Origin: Gari tellinella
Lineage: Eukaryota; Mollusca; Bivalvia; Cardiida; Psammobiidae
Direction of reading: 5' to 3'
Length of the DNA stretch: 64,000 nucleotides
Assembly: GCA_922989275.2 (NCBI GenBank)
Contig: OV277859.1
Coordinates: 86,176,198 to 86,240,197, forward strand
Part shown: positions 23,480 through 34,400 of the stretch, piece after piece
Numbering within the stretch: position 1 is the stretch's first letter
How the letters are laid out: every line of letters starts with the position of its first letter
Translations under genes and position numbers: made by a program
The notes under the pieces: generated by a model
Told to the model about the DNA's origin: nothing
Database searches by the model: none
Seen by the model: only the letters and a program-made list of their open reading frames with translations

Positions 23480-24925
23480 TAAACAAAAGGGTCAGAATGG
23501 CCCTTAATCGCTCACCTGTAAATGGTGACACAAGGATAGGTAAAGTGAAATTAGAAAAGAAGATTTGTGAAACTTTGACCCATGGGCGGGGTCACTTTTG
23601 AACCCAGGGACATAGTATGAATTCTCTTGATAGAGGATCAGTATTTAATATTATGTGCCAAAAATCTAAGCTCAGTTGCTTGTGATTTTTGATGAGAACA
23701 TTCTTTGAAGATTTCACTATAAAACTGCGACTCATAGGGGCGGTGTCATTTTTGATATGCAGAGGAAAATCTTCAATAATCTTGATAGAGGGACTACATA
23801 TAATACTCTGTGCCAAATATCTAAGCTTTGGCCCTTTGTGGTTTTTGAAAAGGAGATGTTTGAAGATATCACTATACAACTCTTTGTAAAACGGCGACCC
23901 CGGGGCGGGCCATTTTGACCCAGGGGCAAAATTTGAACAGTTTTGATAGAGAACCTGTATACGATGATATGTGCAAAATATCTAAGCTCAGTGTATTTTG
24001 GTTGTAGACAAGATTTTTTTTTAAAGTTTTCATTGAAAAAAATCAATGTCATTGAAAAAAATCTTTTTTTAGCTCCAGTGAACCAGATATTCAACAAACC
24101 GAAACCATTTCGTCAACATATGTAAAGGACCTTTAGACAATACACCATGCCAAATATCAAAGCTTTGGTCATAATGGTTTCAGAGAAAAAAGTGTTTAAG
24201 CATTTAACTATTATAACTCTACGTAAAACGGCGACACCCGGGGCGGGGCCAATTTTGACCCCAGGGACAAAATTTGAACAACTTTGATAGAGAACCTGTA
24301 TACGATGCTATGTGCAAAATACCTAAGCTTAGTTGATGTTGGTTTCAGACAAGAAGATTTTTAAAGTTTTCATTGAAAGAACATATTTTTTAGCCCCAGT
24401 GGCCCAGATATTCAACAGATCGGAACCAATTCGTCAACATATGTGAAGGACATCTATAGACGTTACACATTGCCAAATATAAAAGAGCTGGCCATATTGG
24501 TTTTAGAGAAAAATATGTTTGAACATCTCACTATATAACTCCTTGTAAAACGGTGACACCCGGGGCGGGGCCAATTTTTACCCCAGGGTCAAACTTTGAA
24601 CAATCTTGATAGAGGATCTATAGATGATGCTATGTGCCAAATATCTAAGCTCTGGCCCTTGTGGTTTTGACAAGAAGATTTTTTTTAAAGATTTCCTTAT
24701 TTTTTCACTTTGGTTGCCATGGCAACCAGAGTTCTGTATTGTTTCAAATTCTTTGAACAACTTTGAAAGAGCTTGAGCCAAGGAACATCCCTGTGAAGTT
24801 TGGTTGCAATCAGGCATGTGGCTTTGAAGAAGAAGATGTTTGCAGAAATTTGTTGACACACGACGCCGGACAAAGATAGATCACAAAAGCTCACCTTGAG
24901 CACAACGTGCTCAGGTGAGCTAAAA
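23480..24925 (+). mobile_element. Hairpin-ended element (CGCTCACCTG ... AGGTGAGC), copy A
   Basis: Starts with the palindrome AAGGGTCAGAATGGCCCTT then AATCGCTCACCTG, and ends AAAAGCTCACC, TTGAGCACAACGTGCTC, AGGTGAGCTAAAA. The interior has three to four repeats of about 350 bp around GACCCCAGGG and GCCAAATATCTAAGCT. Same architecture as 38025-39596 and 42427-43312. No ORF of note. Helitron-like origin is possible (hairpin before CTAA) but unproven. Confidence 0.75.
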
Positions 24926-25164
24926 CACCAACATGTTTGGGTCCTTTAGTTGGTAAATGACATACAGTTGAACCTTGGTATTTCAAACTCATTTAAGTCA
25001 AAATTACTTGTGTTTACCCCCGAAACATTAATTTGAACTCGATTTAGAAGTATAAAATTTCAGCATGTCAAAGTTTAAACTTTAGCACATTTGAACTTTG
25101 AAATATTGATATGTTCGACTAAAACGTTTGAGTTAGACATATGAAAGTTTGACTAGTATTCCTT

Positions 25165-25666
25165 TTAACCCATTACCCTATAGCCTGTTGCTACTGTTGA
25201 GAAGACGATATTCTTTCCCAAATAATGCGTTTACGCAAAAAAATAAAATTTTCATTGCAAACAGTTTGGAGACAGATAGGACGCCGGGTAGCCCGGTGTC
25301 TGATCAGGTGCCAAATTGTTTGCTACTCAGATTAACATATAGAGGCAGTTTTATCGTTTAGTTGTCTTTTTCTTTGTTTTATTGTGATGCGGTTGAGTAA
25401 TTCCGTTTGCGTTTAAACGGGAAAGAATATAACGTTTTCTCCACTGTAGTGTTAAAAGACACGAGAATACTTAAAGCAGGTTGAAAGTAAAGCAGAGTGT
25501 GCCATAATGCACACTCTGCTTTACTTGCAGTATGATTTAAGCTATCATCTGCTTTGATATAGAAAATAATTATTATGATACATGTTCATGTTGATAGTAT
25601 AAACTGAAAATATTTTCTTCAGTGGATGAATAAATAAGAGGTGTATTATATGGGGTAATGGGTTAA
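25165..25666 (+). mobile_element. TTAA-type MITE interrupted by a TA-type MITE
   Basis: Outer element TTAACCCATTACCCTATAG to TATGGGGTAATGGGTTAA. It is broken at about 25196-25449 by a second MITE with ATATTCTTTCCC and GGGAAAGAATATAACG arms and a GCAAACAGTTTGGAG hairpin. A further, weaker copy of the outer family follows from 25663. Confidence 0.75.
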
Positions 25667-25881
25667 CTCTTTATTTCATAGCCTGTTTCTAATATTGAAG
25701 ATAGTTGATTCTCATGACTTAAATGCATGTTTATAGTATTGCAGAATGAACCTTCAGGTACACTCTGATATACTTCCGGCCTGCTTTAAGCTACCATCTG
25801 CTAGAATATAGAAATATTTCTACTAAAATAACTCATAACTGTATAAAGTGAATCTCTTTTTTCACTGGAGGTATGTATAAC

Positions 25882-26136
25882 AGGGCTGCCATAAGATGAC
25901 ATGAAAAATCCTAAGATTTCCAAATTTGCATTTTTCAAGTGCGATTTTACGAATCGTACCTTTACCACATAGCCTGTTTCTAGTTTTGTTAACATGTGAC
26001 TTCTTAAAGCAGACTGGAAGTAAAGCAGAATGCGCCTTAAGGCGCATTCTACTTTACTTTCAGCCTGCTTTAAGCTACCATGTACCAGAAAAAAAATCCA
26101 AAGATTTAGGAAAAATCCGGAGAAATGGCAGCCCTG
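25882..26136. mobile_element. MITE with CAGGGCTGCCAT termini
   Basis: Left end CAGGGCTGCCATAAG, right end AAATGGCAGCCCTG, subterminal AATCCTAAGATTTCC and its diverged complement, and a central AAGTAAAGCAGAATGCGCC palindrome shared with the TTAA family. Related copies: 33705-33905, 40305-40437, 63076-63335. Confidence 0.85.
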
Positions 26137-27140
26137 GTATAACAGGCGCAACAGCGTGTCCTAGTATTTATGGAAAAATGGGTTGAAAAATGACAGACAG
26201 CTACACATACATATTGTATTTGAAGACACAATATTCATTCTTATTCAATTTATCTGTCCCTTTTTATTAAAAAGGCAATGCGACAATCAATGTCAATTGG
26301 CGATTGGCTGTGGACACTGGGGAATGTACTGAATGCACTTGGATCTAGATCTGCTGTATTTGCTCTAGCAGAATGATCTCCTGTGACCACGCAACGCGTC
26401 TACTTGGCAGAATGTTCATCCTGAAAAATACAAATCACAGGAATTATAAACATAATGAAAACTTTTATGAATGTTTACATCGTTATTCAACAGCATACTT
26501 TATGATTTTCCAAGTGTACGAGTAACGGATAGCTAAAAATATTGATAAAACAGTTGTAGTTCAGGAAATATTTCAGTTATAACAAATTGCAAAATTATCC
26601 TGGTCATAGCATATACAGCTGATCTTGATCGGGATGAAAGTATGAAAATTTGTTTTCTGATCGACAGTTTCAAGCACACGCCTCTTTAATTACTCCTCCC
26701 CACCAATTACACGATCACAGTAGTTTATCATTCTAAATCTGCTAAAAGCAAGACTTTACACTACGTTACAATTTCTTTTCTCGAGAAGTGGAAAGGGTCC
26801 AATTACGCCTTTAATTTGTTGATTGTCAGAAAATATTTGTACCCATGTACTCTCTGCCTAATACCCCCTCTGTGAAGAAGCAATCTACTTTTAAGATAGG
26901 AGTGTGAATTAATATACACTAATAGCTATAAATGGCTAAAATATCCACCTTTGAAGTTTGTCCCAACCTGTTGGAGATGATGACATTGGTTGTTTTTACC
27001 CAACCCCTATATTGTGTACAGGTTCTAATCGCCAAATCTTAAAACAAACTAGCTAAATATTCGCAATTCTTGTAAGTAAGGAAAATAGATAAATAAACAA
27101 ATAGAAGTTTAGCTTACATCCATCTTCCTGTCTCTTTTGC
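26137..27140. other. No feature seen
   Basis: About 1 kb of AT-rich intergenic sequence without a recognisable exon, RNA gene or clear repeat family. Confidence 0.5.
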
Positions 27141-27144
27141 AGTT

Positions 27145-27540
27145 GAAATCAATATGGCGCCACGTTTTCCCGCCTTTACGGCACATCTAAGATCTAAGAC
27201 CTAAGTTCTAACAAACAATTCGTAGTTCTTCAATGTTCCCGGCAACAATTCGAACTTAGAACTTAGGTGTTAGGACTTAGAACTTAGATCTTAGATCTTA
27301 GATGTTCCCGGCAAACAATTCGAACTTAGAAGTTAGAACTTAGAACTTAGATCTTAGATGTTCCTGCAACAATTTCGGCAAGAATTCGAACTTAGAAGTT
27401 AGGACTTAGAACTTAAGTCTTAGATCTTAGATGTTCCGGCAACATTTCGAGCTTAGGAATTAAAACCTAAATTCGAATTAATACCATCTAACTTCTATCT
27501 CAAAAGGGCCTCAATGGGCTTCCGTATTCATGGGAGTTTT
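27145..27540 (-). repeat. Degenerate TCTAAG repeat, reverse of 17600-17945
   Basis: Begins near ATGGCGCCACGTTTTCCCGC, continues with GATCTAAG and AGAACTTAG words, and ends in CTTCTATCTCAAAAGGGCC. This mirrors the 17.6-kb copy in reverse orientation. Confidence 0.8.
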
Positions 27541-27664
27541 AAAACAGTGACGACGTACAATTCTGACTGCATTTCTATATAAGATTGGTAAAGGCGCGAA
27601 AAGGCGTTGCTATGAGGAATCGATGAAGTCGTGAGTGTGGCATTTCTAAGAAGTACGGGGTCCA

Positions 27665-27805
27665 ATGTTATCAGTAAAGCGTTTGAGTTGAGTCTGAGTT
27701 TGTTCTCAAGCATTTTTGGGTCAGATTTGAGCAAAGGCTCAAATCTGACCAATCAAATGCTTGAGAACGACTTTAGACTCAACTCAAAAGCCAGTTTATA
27801 ACTTT
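27665..27805. repeat. Hairpin MITE related to 1882-2033
   Basis: Arms GTTTGAGTTGAGTCTGAG and CAAGCATTTTTGGGTCAGA pair with downstream complements. Flanked by a weak GGGTCCAATG / TTGGACCC inverted pair. Confidence 0.7.
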
Positions 27806-27943
27806 GGACCCATGGCAGGTTGCATTGGTTTAGAAGTGAACAAATACTTAGGAAAATGAGAAGACGTCAAAATGGCATTTCTGCGAGGTAAATGGTTTAA
27901 ATCAAAAAGACCCGTCGCTTGATCTGACATCAAATGAAACAAT

Positions 27944-28165
27944 ATTTAGGTTGAGAATCCCTAATGAGATCGGGCAAATATCGTCAAATATCGGTACTCT
28001 ACGGAGAGCGATAGGTCTTTCTCGCCAACTGTCGAACCGTTCCGAACTATGCTTTAAAGCATTGTTCGGAACGTTTCGACAGTTGACGAGAATTGTCGAT
28101 GGCTGTACATAGACGTTGCTCGTAGATTACCAATTTTGGTCCGCCCTCAGTAGGGGTCCTCAACC
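27944..28165. mobile_element. MITE with AGGTTGAG...CTCAACCT termini
   Basis: Ends GGTTGAGAATCCCTAATGAG and CAGTAGGGGTCCTCAACC, with a central hairpin around ACTGTCGAACCGTTCCGAAC. Related copies at 34868-35010 and 60187-60635. Confidence 0.75.
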
Positions 28166-28494
28166 TTAATTATATATGTACGCACTGCAAGTAAATTAAA
28201 CTGCCAACAGGAAAACAAAATTAATCTGCATTCCATAATAATTCCCAATGATAAGCATTCGTTGAATTGCCAGGATGATAGAAACTGCCGTTTCCAATGA
28301 CATTTTAATTAAGGCTTCAATAATATTGTAGCAAAGTAAAATAATCGAAGAACACATCTCACGGTCAATACGTATTGATTTCAGCACCGTTGTCATGGAA
28401 ACGAAACAAGGTGTAATACAAGCGCTTTGGACATAATCACGAGCACAGGTAGCGACATTTTCTCAGCTAAACAAATCGTTATACAGCCGCCATA

Positions 28495-31400
28495 ATGCAC
28501 GAACTATATGATCTGGTAAGCAAATGTTATATATTTAGTATTATTTACTATATGTATCATGAACATTTCTAAGAAAATGATGTTATCAGTATTTTATTGC
28601 TATAGTATCATTGCTATGTCGTCAGTATTTCTTTTTCCAGTGTGGAATTTAAGCGAATTGATTAACATTTTGCAAACAATAAAATCTATTCAGATCAGAC
28701 ACCGCCATGGTAACGCGGCGTCTCATCTTGACCAATCTTTACTGTTTGTCATTCGTTTTCAGCTTTTTTCTGTGTATAAAGCATGAACACTAATTTTTAG
28801 TTTTTTAGCAGACGATACTATATTTGAAGCAGACGACAATTCACCATGATAATAGTTTAGCAGTGTAACTGAAGAAACATCAAACAGTCTAGATCATGAT
28901 TAGACGGCGAGATGCTCAACCTCTGACACTGATTCAATTACGAAATTGCTACATCATGCTAGTGCCAAATAGTTTGGTCACTGACAAGACGCCGAATTTT
29001 CGGCGTCTGATCTGGATCCAAAATAGCTGCGTAGTTTATTTTGGTCGTGTCCATAAAACGTAATATCTTTATGCCTCCATCTTATCATCTGGTGCGACAT
29101 GTCTATACGAGTGTACCGGTATGTGAACTTTGGTATACAGTACTCCCTCTCTTCAACGACACCCATTGGGAGACAGAAAATGTGTGCGTTGTTCGGAGGG
29201 GGTCGTTATAGGGAGGGAAATTGATTTTCATTTGCAAACAGCTTGAATCCAGATCAGACGCCGCGTCACGCGGCGTCTGATCTGGATTCAAGCTGTTTGT
29301 CACTCGTCATTAAGGTTTTTATGTTAAAATGTCCATTATGTAACCGTTTGAGAAAAACAGCAGACGACAATTGTAAGCAGGTGATATTGTAGCAGTAAAA
29401 ACGTTAGACATTTTCCTGTTAAGCTGTGGCAAGGGTCGTTGTAATGAGGGAGTCGTTGTTGGGAGAGCCGTTGTAGGGAGGGAGTGCTGTATAACGGTAA
29501 TCTACGTGTAACAATTAAATTATTACTATTCTTGCTTCAAACGGTATGTCACAGTAAAGTCCGTGTTGATGAACCGATAAACAAAACAACACCGAACTCC
29601 CTACAGACAAATTACTGATGAGAAATCTCCTATTGAGGATTCCTGCAAAACATTCGTTCAGCAGTAAGCACTGCCATGTAGTGATCTGCTTTAACCATTT
29701 CATGATCAAATTTATCTACTTCTCTTCACCGCCATATTGTCGTCTGCTTCCGAATATTGTTGTCTGCAGTACTTATCGTTTTAAAGTTAGTTTTGAGGCA
29801 GTATAACTGACGTAATTTCATACCAAGTGGCAACAGTTTTGATCAGGATCAAAACTGTTTGGAAATGCGCTTTATGACGTCATTGAGAGTGAACATGTTA
29901 ATTAACCCAATCTTATGGAGCGCATTCGTTGCCAAAAATCCAGACATGCAATCACCCAGTTTTCAATTATTGTTTGGCCAAAAACGATATGTATTTGTAT
30001 AAATGTCGTTTAGAATCATGCAAACTTAACATGTAAATGTCTGTTTACATGTGTATACTGTATTCCATAAAAAGGTATTTATAGTTTATACTTTAAACAC
30101 TTGCAATTCTTTCATGTAAAGCTGTTAACAAGGGAACCAAAATCCACGATTTAATGTTACTTTCTAAGACAGAGCTACATATAACCAACATTTGAAATAA
30201 ACATTTTCCGCCTGGAAGAATTGAAAGTACGCTTTGCGAAAGACGTTTCACCTTTTGCAAACAGACACCATACAATGAACTTCGGATATTCGCCAATGTA
30301 AAACGGACAATGTAGAAAGTAACAAATGAGTCACGAGGTCCTGTCTTAGCTACATAAGCCCCTCCTTCGACGCGTCAATTTTCCTTCGTGAAGTTTCGGT
30401 ATTTCCTAGAACGTATGCCAAGAACTCTGAGGTGTTCCGAGTGACTATAATTCTGCTTTACTTTCAACCTGCTTTAAAGGGACTCGCAACCGGATGGTGT
30501 TCTTGTCAAAATAAAATAAAATACTCAAATAAAAGCAAATTTGTGGCATTATTTGGCTTTTGACATTAAAAACATATAATCAGTCCAAAAAACGTCTCAA
30601 GAATCGTCACCGAATCTTAGTTTTTTAGATATTTTCCATCGTTTTTCCATAGCGTTAGCTAACGGTATAGTTGTTGTTGTTGCTTCTCTACACGGGGTCA
30701 GACATAAACCCGAGCCGAATAATGTTCTATTAATAGCTATCATTGAAGTACGTTAATTCGCTACCATATATATATAGAGAGCGTCCGTAGCCGAGGGCGT
30801 AGAGGCGATGCCTCATTTTTCATTTTTGTCTCCGCATGGATGGTCACGGGTTCGAATCCCACCAGAGCCTCTTTTTTTTTTTTTTGGAAATGCATTTTTT
30901 AACAGAATTTATTATCCTAAACTAAATTTTACCCATTTATATAAGCATTTGACCTATATTTACAAATTACTATTTTTAATGCTTGATCCGGTTGCGAGCC
31001 TCTTTAAGTAGTCACCTATTTTCAATACTAGAAATAGGCTATCAGGTAAAGGGTTAATGTTACTAAGTCTTCACAGGTACACTGTTTCAAAGGACCCATA
31101 GATGCACCAATAGGGTTCAAATGGTTAAAGAAGCTGAGACCACCTTAAAGCAGGATAAAAGTAAAGCAGTTAATCAAAAGCTGCCACAGGAGATTTCTGC
31201 TTTACTTTTATCTTGCTGTAAGCAACCACTTTAACCATTTCACACATAGATGCACATGTTGGCAGTTTTTTTTAATTATTCCTATTACAAATTTAATGCA
31301 TGTACCTTTTCATACTTCTACAAATATTATCCTGATAAAGAGTCATTGGAAACCTTGAGTCGTTTTATAAAACTTTGTACAACGAATGTTGTCGTAAGTC

Positions 31401-34400
31401 AGATTATAAAAGTCTCAATTATTATTTATTTCTCAATCTAATCCTGTCTTGTAACATCTTTTTGGAATCGTCTTGAAAATGTCACAAGACAGGATTAAAT
31501 AGAGAAATCAGAAATTAAATGTATTTTAAAGTTTTGACTTACGACAACAATGTTTATGAAACGGGCCCCTGCCCTTCATCTGGGCAGATGGATGTTTAAA
31601 GCAGGCACATGTAAAGCAGAAAAGCTCTTTCAGGAACTATCTGCTTTACTTCAGTCTGCTTAACCTATTACCCCATAGCCTGTTTCTAGTATTGAAGACA
31701 CGTGACCACTTAAAGCAGGTTGAAAGTAAAGCAGAATGTGCCTTAAGGCACATTCTGCTTTACTTTCAGCCTGCTTTAAGCTACAGTCTGCTAGGAAATA
31801 GAAAACATTTCTTATGATACATATTCATGGCTGTAAAAATTGGAATTAATTCTTTAGTGGATGAATAAATGAAAGGCGTAAAAAGGTGTATTTATGGGGT
31901 AATGGGTTAAGCAAGCACCTGTCTGTCAAACTGGCTACATACAGTGGAGAAAACGTTATTCTTTCCCAATAAACGCGTTTACGCTAAAACTATTATTTCT
32001 ATTGCAAACAGTTTGGAGCCAGATCAGACGCTGGGTAACCCGGCGTCTGATCAGGCTCCAAACTGTTTGTCACCAATATAAACATGAATTATCAGAATTG
32101 TCCAAAAGTTGCACTTTTCATCGTTTTAGTGTTTTGCGGTTCGTTTAAACGGGAAAGAATAACGTATTCTCCACTGTAAAATCATAGGGCTAGGTACATG
32201 TAAACCCCCGGCGAACGATTCCGGTAAGATCCGATTTAGTTTACTCCGCCCAAATTAATATTCGTAGTATTCCGTAAAAATTCCTTATAAGGTCATAGCA
32301 AAATTTGGAGAAATGTAATTCTCGACTTGCAAGAGTCAACTGTACACTGGAGAAATGTCAATATCGGTCGTCAATCCGCAACTTTCGGTTTATATCTGTG
32401 TTCAAGTTTATTGAAAATAGATGATTTCAGTTGGATTTTCGGATGCAGTTCTTTGCTTGTGACGGTTTGAGGAATTTCATTCTGATCTGTAGGATTAATT
32501 TGTCAATTTCATGAAATGTAAAGCGGGTGTTTGCATTGAACAAAGCAGAAAGTCAATTCTAAAAATAGCATTGTATGGTCATGACTATCTTATGGACAAG
32601 TCACATTTATATTTTGTACAGTCGGGTTTGTATTTTATACAAACTACAAAATAGATGTTAGCATCTACATGTCTAGATGATTGGCAACGATTGCGCTCCA
32701 TAAATCATTGCCACGACGTGATCTGTTTTTAACAAGACTTTAGTGTCTGCTTTTATTTATTAAAAAATGTTAGGTAATTTGACTAAAGTATTATCGAAAT
32801 AAGTGTCAAACAGTTTTGATCCTGACCAGACGCTGAGTACTCGGCGTCTGATCAGGATACAAACTGTTTGTAAATAACCATTGTACTCGGAATAGGCAGT
32901 GAAGGGGTTAGGGGTTGCCTGGCGTGGGTTTGGCTCAATAATGTAACAACACATAAACACGCTGTGAATGAGTTAATTATTGGATGCAAATACATGTATA
33001 TAATTATATACATGTAGTTTATATAACTGTGCGTGCATACATTTAAAATTGATACTATTTATAATTGATGAGATAATTAATCTAAATTAGTAGAAACCAT
33101 GGAAATATCTCGGTATAGCTATTTCCAGCTGAACATTACGAAAAATAAGTGTTTTGTGTTACAGCGACGTGGCTACTTAAAGCGAGATGAAAGCAAAGGA
33201 GAAAGCTCCAGTTTGTGGCTTAATTTCATTCTGCTTTCAGACGTCGCAAGTCCTTATTACATTAACCCATTACCACAGAGCCTGTTTCTAGTTTGAAGAC
33301 ATGTAACAACTTAAAGCAGCTTGAAACATGTTGAAAGTAAAACAGAATGCGCCTTAGGGTGTATTCTGCTTTACTTTCAGCCTGCTTTAAGCTACCATCT
33401 GCTAGGATATAGAAAATATTTCTTATGATACATACTCATGACTGTATAAAAGGGAACCATTTTATTCAGTGAAATAATAAATTATAGGCGTAAAAAGGCG
33501 TATTTATGGGGTAATGGGTTTATTGTACCACTTAATCGATGCGTCTTTGTTTGGTTTATAATGATAAGTCATAATTGCAGGATCAGTTGGAGAGTTTACT
33601 GGAGCAGTGCGGGGACAAGATACTTGTCATCGACTTCTGGGCCACGTGGTGCGGCCCCTGCAAATTCATGGGGCCAGTGTTTGAGGTAAGTATCATGAAT
33701 TCAGGGATGCATTTTCTCCGGAAGTTTCCGAAATCTTCGGACTTTTATTGTAGCAGATTGTAGCTTAAAGCTGACTGAAAGTAAATCAGAATGCGCATTA
33801 TTGCGCATTCTGCTTTACTTTCAATTTCATTAAGTAATCTTGATTGAAAAATTTAACAAAAATGGAAATCTTAGGATTTCTCATGATCAACTTATGGCAG
33901 CCCTGTGAATTTGGTTTTAAACAATGTATTTTCATATAAGGGAGGCAATTCGTTTTGTATATAATAATTGTACAACATTACTTATATGACAGGCTTAGTT
34001 GCATTTAGACTGCTTCTTTTATATTGAAAATGATGATTGCCTTTTGTAGTACAGCATATTCCTACTTAACACATTACTCCATAAATATTCATTTAAATTG
34101 TTCATTCACTGAAGAAAATGGTTCCACTTTACTAGTGGTATACAGTCATAGATATTTTCACCAAATTGAAAATACATGTAAATGTTTTAAATATCCTAGC
34201 ATATGGTAGCTTAAACATACTGAAAGGTTTATAAAGACGCATTCTGCTTTACTTTCAACCTGCTTTAAGTAGATGTAGATCTAGTACATCACCCGTCTTC
34301 AAAACTAGAAACATGCTATGGGGTAACACGTTAAACAAACAGTTTTAAAGACCGGTGACAACTTGGAACAGGACAACAAACAGTAAAGACTTGTGGAACG

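Noticed and set aside
31719..31772. Hairpin as a microRNA precursor or terminator
   Set aside because: It is the shared central palindrome of a MITE present in many copies; perfect pairing without a loop is not miRNA-like.
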